NCBI GenBank assembly: GCA_041687335.1
Contig: JAWLCE010000019.1
Span: 1-64,000 of the forward strand
DNA from: JAJFUE01 sp041687335
GTDB lineage: Bacteria > Sumerlaeota > Sumerlaeia > MVZB01
DNA length: 64,000 nucleotides
Direction: 5' to 3'
Shown: positions 33,470-42,005 of the stretch, one piece after another
Layout of the letters: every line of letters starts with the position of its first letter
How positions within the stretch are numbered: the first letter of the stretch is position 1
The notes under the pieces: model-generated
The model's database searches: none
Told to the model about the DNA's origin: nothing
What the model saw: only the letters and a program-made list of their open reading frames with translations
Made by a program: the position numbers and the translations under genes

Positions 33470-35635
33470 ATGATGAAGCCAGTGCTCGGTTGGATGGTCT
33501 GCTGCCTTTTTGCGGGGTGGCTCAGTTTGGCCGGTGGCGGTGCGGCGGGCGCCGAGGCCGGGGAGGATTCCAGCGTCGGCTGGGTCTGCAAGGCGCACCC
33601 CGAGCGGGTACAGTCGCTGATGGCAGCCCTGGACCTGGAGCGCCCGGGATTGGAGGCTGTCCGGGAAGCCGTTGCGAGGGAGGACTGGCCGGCGGCCGGC
33701 GAGGCGCTGCTGGCCTATTATCGGCAGGCACGTTCGGGTCAATGGCTGCGCCGCGAGCCCGCCGCGCCAGGCACGGCCACCGATCCGGCTGCCGACCTGC
33801 TGCTGCGCGATACCTTTACCTTTTATGAGATCGAGGGCACGGTGCCCCGGCTGCCGGGCGGGGGACTGGACTGGCAATATATCGGGCCCAACAAGGACCG
33901 GGAGTGGGCGCTGGCGCTGAACCGCCACATCTATCTGGGCACCTTGCTCCATGCCGCCGGAGCCACGGGCAATCCGATCTATGCGCGCGGGCTTGATGGT
34001 TTGATCCGCGATTGGGTGCTGTCCAATCCTTATCCGGCCCGCAAAAACGTCGGCGAGTCCTGGCGGGGGTTGGAGGTCAGCTTCCGGCCGAAGGCGTGGG
34101 CCCCGGTTTTTTACGGTTTACTGACGAACGAGGCCTTCACCCCGGCCACGCGGCTCCTGCTGCTCTCCAGTCTGCCCGAGCACGCTGACTACTTGAGGCG
34201 CTTTCATGCCGCCCGTGGCAACTGGACGACGATGGAGATGAGCGGGCTGGCCCTCATCGCGGTGGCCTGGCCGGAATTCAAAAAATCGCCCGAGTGGCTG
34301 GAGTATGCGAGTGAGCGTTTGATCGCCGAAATGGGCGTGCAGAATTATCCCGATGGCGCGCAGAAGGAACTGGCCAGCAGCTATCATTGGGTGGCATTGA
34401 ACAACTTTGAGCAATTCGCCGCCACCCTGCGCCATGCCGGCCTGCCCGTGCCCGAGGATTACGCGCAAGGGCTGGAGCGCATGTGGAACTATCAGGTGTA
34501 TAGCCTGCAGCCCGATGGCGCCAATCCATTGAACAATGATTCGGACCGTGTCGACTTCGTCGAGCGACTGCTCGGCGGGGCGAAGACCTACGACCGCCCG
34601 GACTGGACCTACATTGTGACGAATGGTGCCGGGGGCACGCCCCCCGCCGGCCTGCCTTCGGTGGTGTTTCCCTGGGCCGGCCAGGTGGTGATGCGCAGCG
34701 GCTGGGACTTAGCTGCGCAATATGGCTTCTTCGATGTCGGCCCATGGGGCATCGGCCACCAGCACAACGACAAGCTGCATCTTTCGATCAGCGCGGGAGG
34801 GCGCGAGTTGCTGGTGGATGGCGGCCGCTATACCTACGTCAGGGGCGACTGGCGCAATTTCTTCCGCTCCTCGTCGGCGCATAACGTGGTGCTGGTGGAT
34901 GGGCGAGGGCAGATGCCCGACGTGCGCGAAACCACGGCGCCGCTGGCGGCGGATGCGACCGCGATCCTGCCGGAGCTCGATTTTGCGCAGGCCACCTTTG
35001 ACGCGGGCTATCAGGAGCTCGAAGGCACGGCCAGCCACACTCGCGCCGTCATCTACCTGCGCGGCCGGTATTGGATCGTGGTCGATCGCATCGAGACCGA
35101 CCGCCCGCGCGCGCTGGAGGCGCTGTGGCACTTTCATCCCCGCTGCACCGTGACCGAGCGGCAGGGCGTGCTGATAACGACCGATGCCGTGGGCGCCAAC
35201 CTGAGCCTGACGCCGGTGGGCGACCAACACTGGCCCGTGCGGCTGGTGAGCGGGCAGGCCCCCCCCGACATTCAAGGTTGGTATAGCGTGAAGTACAATC
35301 TCAAGGAGCCGGCGACGTGCGCGGTCTATGCGCTGCCTCAAGCCGGTCCCACCACCTGTGCCTGGGTCATCGCCACGGCCGACGGACCCGCGCCGTCGGT
35401 CAGGGCCGAATGGTTGCCGGCCCCCGAGGGCGCCGCCCGCCTGCGCGTGGCACTGGAGGGCGAGCCGTTCACCGAGATCGTCGTGCGTCTGGCCGGGGAG
35501 GAACAGATTGACCTGGGCGGCGGCCGGCAGCTCGACGGGGTCTGTGCCGTCCTGCGCGAGGGTCAGCCCCCGCTGGTCGTCCATGGCCGGCTGCGCGACG
35601 CCCAGGGGCGGGTGCTGGCCAGCCACCCGGAATAA
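33470..35635 (+). CDS. Heparinase II/III family secreted lyase
   Basis: 721 aa with a signal peptide (MKPVLGWMVCCLFAGWLSLA). The N-terminal alpha-toroid region (about 60-400) includes YIGPNKDREWALALNRHIY and SSYHWVALNNFEQF. The heparinase II/III beta-sandwich domain (about 410-600) contains PWGIGHQHNDKLHLSIS near residue 427 with the conserved His-Gln-His-Asn-Asp, LLVDGGRYTYVRGDW and SSSAHNVVLVDG, typical of alginate and heparin-type lyases. It is expected to cleave uronic-acid-containing polysaccharides by beta-elimination in the periplasm. It is the only plus-strand gene of this section, facing the DUF1961 gene across a 280-base promoter region and converging on the nucleotidyltransferase gene (23 bases between stops). 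Confidence 0.9.
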   Translation: MMKPVLGWMVCCLFAGWLSLAGGGAAGAEAGEDSSVGWVCKAHPERVQSLMAALDLERPGLEAVREAVAREDWPAAGEALLAYYRQARSGQWLRREPAAPGTATDPAADLLLRDTFTFYEIEGTVPRLPGGGLDWQYIGPNKDREWALALNRHIYLGTLLHAAGATGNPIYARGLDGLIRDWVLSNPYPARKNVGESWRGLEVSFRPKAWAPVFYGLLTNEAFTPATRLLLLSSLPEHADYLRRFHAARGNWTTMEMSGLALIAVAWPEFKKSPEWLEYASERLIAEMGVQNYPDGAQKELASSYHWVALNNFEQFAATLRHAGLPVPEDYAQGLERMWNYQVYSLQPDGANPLNNDSDRVDFVERLLGGAKTYDRPDWTYIVTNGAGGTPPAGLPSVVFPWAGQVVMRSGWDLAAQYGFFDVGPWGIGHQHNDKLHLSISAGGRELLVDGGRYTYVRGDWRNFFRSSSAHNVVLVDGRGQMPDVRETTAPLAADATAILPELDFAQATFDAGYQELEGTASHTRAVIYLRGRYWIVVDRIETDRPRALEALWHFHPRCTVTERQGVLITTDAVGANLSLTPVGDQHWPVRLVSGQAPPDIQGWYSVKYNLKEPATCAVYALPQAGPTTCAWVIATADGPAPSVRAEWLPAPEGAARLRVALEGEPFTEIVVRLAGEEQIDLGGGRQLDGVCAVLREGQPPLVVHGRLRDAQGRVLASHPE

Positions 35636-35658
35636 ATATCTATTGCGCGGGCAGCCAT

Positions 35659-36942
35659 TTATTGCGGGGAAGCTGCGAAAGCGCGGTCCAGCAATCCGCT
35701 GCCGTGGCGTCGCCATAAGCGCCAGGGGCGGGCCAGCAGGAGAAGAAAACCCAGGCCCGGCGGCAGCATGGGCAGTAGTTCACGATCCTCCCACTCCGGT
35801 TCGAGCAGCGAACGGCAGTAGCCGAAGGGTCCGGCACCCAGCAGCGGCAGCGGTCCGCGGGCGTGGAACTGCTCCAGGTAGTTACGCCATTCTCGATAGC
35901 AGGGCAGGCCGGTATCCTCGCGAAAAAGCCGCCCGTGGACCAGCCCGGCACGCGCGGCGAGCACATGGCGGTGGCGATGCACCGGACGGGCGAGTTGTTC
36001 CGGCAGCGGCGCCCCCAACAGTGAGCTGGCCAGATGGGCTCCCAACAGCATGGACGGCTTGATCGCCGCAGCCCGCGCCCGCCTCAAAATCGAATCCCAG
36101 TCCAGCTCATCGTGGCGCGCGAGGAACAATCCGATATCGCGGATCATGCGCAGCTGGGCCCACTGATGCTTGTGGCCCCCGTGCAGGCAGAGCACCAGGA
36201 ACAGTAAATCGGGCGCGAACGTGGGCAGGTTGACGCCCATCAGCGGGCGTTCTTCGATCTGGCTCCAGATCAAGGCCTCATCGAAGGCGGCGGCATGTCG
36301 TCGCGGCAGCACGCACCAGTGCAGCTCGACCTCAACCCCCAGCTGCGGATGGACGAGCGAAAGCTCGGACTCGATGTCATCCTCAAGCATCAACTCCCCA
36401 AGCGGCCGCCCCGGCTGATAGCCGCATTCCATCAGCAGTCGGGCGGCCGGCACGATGTCCTGTCGGCGCAACAGCAGGTCCAGGTCGCGGAATTGGCGCG
36501 TGGCCAGGCCGCCATACAGGTCCAGCCCAAGCAGCGGCCCCTTGTAAAAGATCGCGAGTATTCCGGCATTCTCAAACAGCCGCGCGACCCTGAGCATTTC
36601 ACTGGTCAGGTGCAAGTTGCGCAGGGCACAGCTCCGGCCGGATAGGTTCAACCATTCTGAAATCTTGGGGGGAACGGCGGCCGGGTCCAGCTGATGGGCG
36701 CCTTCAACCAACTGGGGCAGCAATTGATTGAAGCTGGCGGACTGGACCAAGAGCGGCCAACTCAGGGGTTCTTCGCCAATCGCCCGCACCGCCGCCTGCC
36801 ATTGGGGGTCAATGTCTTGGCTGGCGCAAGCGAGCAGGAAGCGGGCCTCACGTGTCGAGCCGGCGAAAGCGGCCGCCGGCTCGGCTGCGGGCCGTGGTTT
36901 GATCGGCGACCTGGGTCTGTTGCGGACAGCGGACGTCTGCAT
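35659..36942 (-). CDS. NTP_transf_5-type nucleotidyltransferase family protein
   Basis: 427 aa, PF14907-like. The core is IFYKGPLLGLDLYGGLATRQ, then FRDLDLLLRRQDIVPAA, with the acidic D-L-D pair of a nucleotidyltransferase fold, followed by VEVELHWCVLPRRHAA with the third acidic residue. The C-terminal half is helical (LVLCLHGGHKHQWAQLRMIRD). Members occur in exopolysaccharide and secreted-peptide clusters; their substrate is not established. GGGGGA lies eight bases before the ATG, and the start is two bases after the stop of the glycosyltransferase gene 36945, so they are coupled. It may modify a glycan or a carrier in the pathway. Confidence 0.85.
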   Translation of the reverse strand: MQTSAVRNRPRSPIKPRPAAEPAAAFAGSTREARFLLACASQDIDPQWQAAVRAIGEEPLSWPLLVQSASFNQLLPQLVEGAHQLDPAAVPPKISEWLNLSGRSCALRNLHLTSEMLRVARLFENAGILAIFYKGPLLGLDLYGGLATRQFRDLDLLLRRQDIVPAARLLMECGYQPGRPLGELMLEDDIESELSLVHPQLGVEVELHWCVLPRRHAAAFDEALIWSQIEERPLMGVNLPTFAPDLLFLVLCLHGGHKHQWAQLRMIRDIGLFLARHDELDWDSILRRARAAAIKPSMLLGAHLASSLLGAPLPEQLARPVHRHRHVLAARAGLVHGRLFREDTGLPCYREWRNYLEQFHARGPLPLLGAGPFGYCRSLLEPEWEDRELLPMLPPGLGFLLLLARPWRLWRRHGSGLLDRAFAASPQ

Positions 36943-36944
36943 CC

Positions 36945-37748
36945 TCAGTATCCCCCGCGCACGGAGTGGCGCTCAACGAGCACCCAGCGATTGAGCAGTC
37001 GCGGCGAGCGGGTGCCGACGAAAGCCTCCAGCGCTGGTGGCCATGCCGCGCGCGCCAGTGTGCCCAGCAGCCGCAGGTTGCGCGCGAGCCGCTGCAGGGT
37101 GCGCCCGTGGCGGCGCGGTGGCGGCTCCAGCGGACACTCCAGAATCGTCGCCCCCGCCCGCGCCAGCTCGACCAGATGCTGGGGCAACCCCAGCTCGCCG
37201 TCATCGACCTCGAGGCTGCGCCGGGCCCACTCACCGCGGTAGGCGCGGAAGCAGCAGTGGTGGCTGTAGATACGGGCCGGCGAGAGCAAGCGGCCAACAT
37301 GTCCGGCGAGTTGGCCGGCCCGGGCGCCCAGCAGCGGGTGCTCGGGCGAACCGGTCACGACGTCGCAGCCCGAGGTCGTCAGGATGCCGATCAGGCGCAG
37401 CATCTGTTCGGGGGACCAGGTCAGTGCGCCGTCCATCAGGCAGACGACATCGCCCGAAGCGATCGACATGCCGGTGCGCTGGGCGGCACCGATGCCAAGC
37501 CGCCGTGAATGGCGCAGGTGGTGCACTTGCGCCGGCAGCCCAACGAAGCGCTCGCGCAGGCGGTGGGCGGTGGCGTCCTGGCTGCCGTCATCGACAAGCA
37601 CCAGTTCGATGCGCCACTGGCGGCGAAGCGATTCGAGCATGGGGCGCAGCCGCGCCGCGAGCGGTCCCACCCAGAGCGCGTCATCCTGAAACACGATGAC
37701 GAGGCTGAGGAGGCGCCAGGTTGCGGCGCGGGCAGGGTCAACCTTCAT
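36945..37748 (-). CDS. Glycosyltransferase family 2
   Basis: 267 aa. LSLVIVFQDDALWVGPLAAR begins the GT-A domain, LVLVDDGSQDATAHRLRE is the nucleotide-binding Asp motif, and GDVVCLMDGALTWSPEQ is the DxD-region equivalent, here with MDGAL. The DxD is reduced to one Asp (MDG), so metal binding may be altered. There is no membrane span. It likely acts in the exopolysaccharide pathway with its partner gene. Start: GGAGG lies eight bases before ATG 37748; the frame extends upstream to 37808 but overlaps nothing useful. It begins 69 bases after the stop of the sigma-54 activator and may be in the same transcript. Confidence 0.85.
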   Translation of the reverse strand: MKVDPARAATWRLLSLVIVFQDDALWVGPLAARLRPMLESLRRQWRIELVLVDDGSQDATAHRLRERFVGLPAQVHHLRHSRRLGIGAAQRTGMSIASGDVVCLMDGALTWSPEQMLRLIGILTTSGCDVVTGSPEHPLLGARAGQLAGHVGRLLSPARIYSHHCCFRAYRGEWARRSLEVDDGELGLPQHLVELARAGATILECPLEPPPRRHGRTLQRLARNLRLLGTLARAAWPPALEAFVGTRSPRLLNRWVLVERHSVRGGY

Positions 37749-37817
37749 CTTGCGAACCTCCATGACGACATGGCGGTGGCCGGTGTTAAATAGCCGATTG
37801 CACCGCATCGATGTGGG

Positions 37818-39266
37818 TCAAAATCTGGTCGATATCGTCAATTCAACTGAATCGTCGTTCTCGCCGGCGTGGATGTTGACTGAGGATTGGCGCTTGAGGC
37901 CGAATTTGGCGATGCGCCGGCGCAGGGCGCTGTAGCTGATGCCGAGCACCTTGGCGGCCTTGCGCTGGTTCCAGTGGGTCTGCAGCAGGACCGCCATGAT
38001 CATCTGCACCTCCTTGCGGTTGAGCAGCGATTGGCTGCCGGGCCCGCGCCCGGGCTCGGCGGAGGAAGCCCGCTGGCCCAGGGCCTGCAGGATCGTCTCC
38101 TCGCGCCCGCTCAGCACGTAGCGGTGAATCACCATCTCCATCTCGCGCACGTTGCCAGGCCAGTGGTATTGCATCATCGCGGCCAGCGAGTCGTTGCCCA
38201 TTGCGGGGGGCTGGCGATCGAGCCGAGCGGCACAAATGCGCAGGAAGTGTTCGGCCAGCAGCGGAATATCCTCGATCCGCTCGCGCAGCGGGGGCAGATA
38301 GATCGGAAATTCATTGAGCCGATAAAAGAGGTCCGCGCGGAACTGGCCATTGGCGATCATTGGCTCCAGTTTGGCGTTGGTGGCGGCCAGGAAGCGGACA
38401 TCGACGTGGATCGCGCGCTTGCCACCCAGGTGGTGCAGTTCCTTGGTCTCGATGACCTGAAGCAGCTTGACCTGCATCGTTGGCGGAATTTCGGCAATTT
38501 CATCGAGGAAGGCGGAGCCGCCGTTGGCCAGCTCAATCCGGCCGGGCTTGACGGTGTGGGCGCCGGTGAACGCCCCGGCCTCGTGCCCGAACAGCTCGGA
38601 TTCCATCAGCGCTTCAGGAATGGCCGGGCAATTAATGGTCGCCAGCGCATTGGCGCCGCGACGGTGCGAGCGCTCGTGGATCATGCGCGCGATCACCCCC
38701 TTGCCGACTCCGCTCTCGCCGCGCACCAGCACGGTCAGGTTTGTGTCGGCCACCTCCTCGATCTGGGCGCGCACGGCCTTGATGGCGGGGGTATCACCCA
38801 AAAAGACGCAGTGGCGGGGCAGGATCGGGCCGCAGGCGGGGGGCGAAGGCCGGTAGCGCACCGGCGCGGGTGGTGCGGGCGTCGCTGGGCCCACCTGCGT
38901 CTGGTGCGGCTGGAGCGATTGGCGGATGCTGTTGGCCAGCGCCGCCATGTCGAGCGGCTTGGAATGGTAGGCGCTGATCTGGTTGCCCAACAGCTCGATG
39001 GTCGAGAGTCGGGTGGACTGGTCGGTCAACAGGATGATGGCGGCCTGGCTCTGCTGGCGACGCAGGCTGTTGACATTGGCCACGGCCGAGGCACCAGGCA
39101 GTGACTCCTCGAGCAGGATAACGCGGCAGTCACCATGGACCTGTTCGTCGGCCTTGCTCAGATTGGGCGCCACGCGGACATCGAAGCCCTCGCGTTCAAG
39201 AAAGCCCGAGACGCGCCCACGCAGGGCGACGTCGGCGGCGATCATCATGACCAGCGGTCGTTCCAT
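37818..39266 (-). CDS. PrsR-like sigma-54 activator with a degenerate receiver
   Basis: 482 aa. The receiver-like domain (1-115) has T81 and K103 but Glu53 in the position of the phospho-acceptor Asp (ILLEESLPG), and the first acidic residue is lacking (IAAD). The AAA+ domain (about 155-385) has GESGVGKG Walker A, SELFGHEAGAFTGAHTV with the sigma-54 contact loop, and NGGSAFLDEIAEIP Walker B. The C-terminal Fis-type helix-turn-helix is WNQRKAAKVLGISYSALRRR. A regulator of this layout, PrsR, drives exopolysaccharide genes in PEP-CTERM/exosortase organisms, but no exosortase or PEP-CTERM tail is visible here. It is divergent from the exopolysaccharide operon at 39811, which has a sigma-54 site upstream. 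Start ATG 39266 has GAGG eight bases before it. Confidence 0.92.
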   Translation of the reverse strand: MERPLVMMIAADVALRGRVSGFLEREGFDVRVAPNLSKADEQVHGDCRVILLEESLPGASAVANVNSLRRQQSQAAIILLTDQSTRLSTIELLGNQISAYHSKPLDMAALANSIRQSLQPHQTQVGPATPAPPAPVRYRPSPPACGPILPRHCVFLGDTPAIKAVRAQIEEVADTNLTVLVRGESGVGKGVIARMIHERSHRRGANALATINCPAIPEALMESELFGHEAGAFTGAHTVKPGRIELANGGSAFLDEIAEIPPTMQVKLLQVIETKELHHLGGKRAIHVDVRFLAATNAKLEPMIANGQFRADLFYRLNEFPIYLPPLRERIEDIPLLAEHFLRICAARLDRQPPAMGNDSLAAMMQYHWPGNVREMEMVIHRYVLSGREETILQALGQRASSAEPGRGPGSQSLLNRKEVQMIMAVLLQTHWNQRKAAKVLGISYSALRRRIAKFGLKRQSSVNIHAGENDDSVELTISTRF

Positions 39267-39709
39267 GAAATCCACCTCATCATATGGCCCAGACTTCTGC
39301 GGGCTGTTTTGCCGTGAGTAACCGGCCAAGGCAGCCCAACCTTGACTAAGACCATGATCCGGATGTCGTGACGAGGTACAAAGCAATTCCAATGCCACTA
39401 TCACGAGCTCAAATAATTACCCGTTAATGGGTCTTATATGACCTGTCGGGCGAGATAGTGCCTCAGGAAACTGCCGGAGAACTTTGATCGCGGAGCAATG
39501 GATGTCCTTGACGTATTTTCAAAATATCTCGATTTCTTGGGTTTTCCGGGCATATCGGGTGGGGCGACCGTGGATGACTCCAAGGGGCAAATGAAAGACC
39601 CAAAGATCACCAATTTGCGTTCCAGTTTGCATCCCCCTGCACAGTCCTCTTCAGGAATCTCCTTATTGCAGGATCAGGCCAAACTTGATTCGGCCGGTGG
39701 GCACAACAG
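39267..39709. other. Divergent control region of the exopolysaccharide operon
   Basis: 544 bases separate the activator start (39266) from the GGDEF-like gene start (39811); the part before the sigma-54 site is described here. It holds GGTC-TTATAT-GACC (39430-39443) and the inverted pair CACTATC (39397-39403) / GATAGTG (39454-39460). These are plausible activator binding sites or promoter parts of the activator gene itself. An 88-codon open frame (39498-39764) overlaps the sigma-54 site and is not considered a gene. Confidence 0.4.
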
Positions 39710-39725
39710 TGGTCCGCGCCTTGCT
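39710..39725 (+). promoter_or_regulatory. Sigma-54 type promoter of the exopolysaccharide operon
   Basis: TGGTCC, five bases, TTGCT. GG and GC are exactly ten bases apart, as in the -24/-12 consensus TGGCAC-N5-TTGCA. It lies 85 nt before the start at 39811 and faces away from the PrsR-like activator gene. Confidence 0.65.
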
Positions 39726-39810
39726 GGATCAGAACCCATTGGCAGCAACAGCAGGGCTTCATGAATGCTCAGGTCCCTTGCCAGTTCAGGATTCGATACA
39801 AGGATGGAGC

Positions 39811-40317
39811 ATGATGGGAGAGGAAAAGGAAATGGCGGAGCAGGCAGCAATGGCGGCGGATACGGCCAGTGGGATGGGGCTGGAACACCCGTTCCATCCA
39901 CACCTGAGCGGGTTCGATTTCTTGCGATGGTTGATCGACTACGAGGTGGTCGGATCGCGCCGTTATCGGCGATTTGTATCGCTGCTGATTGTCGAACCCT
40001 GCCACGAGCCGCGCGATCTGGCTTTGTTGCGCGAAACCTTCCGCGCCAGTGACCAGATTATTCGCTTGGATGAACTCAGCGCGGCGGTCTTGCTGCGTGA
40101 GACGGACATGGGTGGCACGCTGCGGGCGGTGCATCGTTATGAAACGCTCAACAGCAGTCATCCCCGGCCGCGGTTTGGGATTGTTTCCTATCCGGCCGAC
40201 AGTTGCAATGCCGCTGGGTTGCTGCGCCTGGCGCGTGAGCGGATTGAGCAGGCGCTGCGGTCCAATGTCGGCGGCAGCGAACTTTGGGCCACGGCCGGCG
40301 GGGGAGAGTTAACATGA
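39811..40317 (+). CDS. GGDEF-like protein with a degenerate signature
   Basis: 168 aa. The fold is recognisable as a GGDEF-type domain: FLRWLIDYEVVGSRRYRRF at the start, FVSLLIVEP as the first strand, and RPRFGIVSYPADSC then AGLLRLARERIEQAL, which match the end of diguanylate cyclase domains. The active-site loop reads RLDEL where GGDEF would be, so cyclase activity is not expected; it may bind nucleotide or protein. It is the first gene after the sigma-54 site, and its stop overlaps the Wzz-like start by four bases. Start: AAGGA lies six bases before ATG 39811. A related GGDEF-like domain is fused to the sugar transferase at 42714. The role may be regulatory, coupling polymer synthesis to a signal. 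Confidence 0.7.
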   Translation: MMGEEKEMAEQAAMAADTASGMGLEHPFHPHLSGFDFLRWLIDYEVVGSRRYRRFVSLLIVEPCHEPRDLALLRETFRASDQIIRLDELSAAVLLRETDMGGTLRAVHRYETLNSSHPRPRFGIVSYPADSCNAAGLLRLARERIEQALRSNVGGSELWATAGGGELT

Positions 40318-42005
40318 GTTCGCAACCGAACAAGAACCATGAGCTGGAGACTATCGTGCTGCGGGTGGATGGGGCGCAGTTGCCCCCCCAGTTGGAACAG
40401 CTGGTCGGTTCGCGGTCGCCGGCGGGCGGGGGGAGCGGCGGCGGCTTTGAACTCTCGCCGCGTGGCCTGCTCACGCCGCTGTTCCGACACAAGCTGATCA
40501 TGCTGGCATGCGCCCTGGTGGCGGTGGTGGCGGCGGTGGGCTATGTCAAGGGCCAGCCAAATCTTTATGCCTCGGAGGCTCGCGTCATGATCCGTGGGGA
40601 CCGCACCGGGGTGACCATTGATCCGGCGGCGCGCGGAACCTCTCTGCTGCAACCGACACGGGCGGGGGCGATCCTGCGGCGCGAGATCGGCCTGCTGACC
40701 AGCGACGAGCTGGCGCGCCGGGTCGTGGAGCGAAAGGGGGCTGAGTGGATCCTGACCCAGGGACGGCCGGAAGCCTTTGCGGCCGCCGCGGCGGCTCCCG
40801 AGGAACCCGCAATGCATCGAGAGTGGGTTCGGCTGACGCGGGAGTGGCTCAATCTGGAGCCGGCGCGGGGTGATGCGGCCACATTCGCGCGCCAGGCGGT
40901 GCTGGGCGGGCTGAGCGTGCGCGAGACGATGGAGGGCAGCACGATCCTCAGCCTGAACTACCTTTCGACCGATGCCAGTTTTTCGCGCGAGGTGCTGGCG
41001 GCGCTGGTCGATGAATACCTGAAACTCCACATCGAGATTAACAGCCTGCGTCTCTCGCCGGCCTTCCTCAAGGCGCAGGCGGAGGAGAAGCTGGCGGAGC
41101 TGGAGTCGCATCAGGCGCGGTTGAGCAAGATGTTGCAGGAACTGAATATCGTCTCGCTGCCGACGGATCGGGAGTGGGCGGGCCAGCGGATTCACGAGCT
41201 GGAGGCGTCGCTGTCGAGCCTGCAGGGGGAATGGGAAACCAGCCGCGCGCAGGCCGGGGTGCTCGAGCGTTTCAGCCAGTCGGGGCGGCCCAATGATTAT
41301 CGGGCGCTGGCGCAGGCCGCCGCAGCCGAAGATCCGACCCAGATTCGCCTGCGTGAGCGATTGGCCCAGATGCAGGTGGATGAGGCGCGCATGCTGGTCG
41401 ACCTGAGTGATGACCATCCCCGCCTTGTGCTGCTTCGCGAGGAGATCAAGGCCACCCGGCGTCTGTTGGCCGAAAATCAGCCTGACTCTCCGGAGGTGGT
41501 CGTTCCGCTGGACCGGGTGCTGCAATGGGAATCCGAGAAAGCCCGGCTGGAGTCGCTGGCGGCGCGACGGGCGGCGCTCCAGGCAGAACTGGACCAGGCG
41601 CGCAAGCAACTGTCGTCATTGGTTCAGAACGAGCAGCGGATTCAGGCGATGCAGCGGAATGTGGCGATCCTGGAGCAGGATTACGCCCAGCTGATCTCGA
41701 GCCAGCAGGTGGCCCAGATCGCGATGACGCTCGATCAGGACCAGGTGGTCAACGTCAGCCTGATTCAGCCGCCGACGCTGGCCTCGGAGAGCAGCAAGAA
41801 CATGCGCAAAATGTTGGCGTTGCTGGCGTTCATCCCGCTGTTGGGGCTGGGGCTGGGGATGGGGGTGGCGTTCGGGCTGGACGTGACCAACACCCGCCTG
41901 CGCACCGCTGGCGACATCACCAGTCACCTGGGCCTGCCCGTGCTGGTGTCGCTGCCCCACAACCACCCGCAGTTGCCGATCTTGAAGGAGGCCAGCAATG
42001 ACTGA
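40314..42005 (+). CDS. Wzz/GumC-like polysaccharide chain-length determinant
   Basis: 563 aa inner-membrane protein. A first span lies near residue 62 (LIMLACALVAVVAAVGYVKG) and a second near the C-terminus (MLALLAFIPLLGLGLGMGVA). Between them is a long periplasmic part with coiled-coil segments (EKLAELESHQARLSKMLQEL and LARRAALQAELDQARKQLSS). The N-terminal part after the first span, with YASEARVMIRGDR, follows the Wzz pattern. It should control chain length and work with the BY-kinase-like ATPase encoded next. The ATG 40314 overlaps the stop of the GGDEF-like gene and is preceded by GGGGAG. The stop overlaps the ATPase gene by eight bases, so the three are coupled. Confidence 0.88.
   Translation: MSSQPNKNHELETIVLRVDGAQLPPQLEQLVGSRSPAGGGSGGGFELSPRGLLTPLFRHKLIMLACALVAVVAAVGYVKGQPNLYASEARVMIRGDRTGVTIDPAARGTSLLQPTRAGAILRREIGLLTSDELARRVVERKGAEWILTQGRPEAFAAAAAAPEEPAMHREWVRLTREWLNLEPARGDAATFARQAVLGGLSVRETMEGSTILSLNYLSTDASFSREVLAALVDEYLKLHIEINSLRLSPAFLKAQAEEKLAELESHQARLSKMLQELNIVSLPTDREWAGQRIHELEASLSSLQGEWETSRAQAGVLERFSQSGRPNDYRALAQAAAAEDPTQIRLRERLAQMQVDEARMLVDLSDDHPRLVLLREEIKATRRLLAENQPDSPEVVVPLDRVLQWESEKARLESLAARRAALQAELDQARKQLSSLVQNEQRIQAMQRNVAILEQDYAQLISSQQVAQIAMTLDQDQVVNVSLIQPPTLASESSKNMRKMLALLAFIPLLGLGLGMGVAFGLDVTNTRLRTAGDITSHLGLPVLVSLPHNHPQLPILKEASND

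Noticed and set aside
39498..39764. 88-codon plus-strand frame before the exopolysaccharide operon
   Set aside because: GGAG is only two bases from its ATG, the sequence is Ser/Gly-rich without similarity, and it runs over the sigma-54 site.
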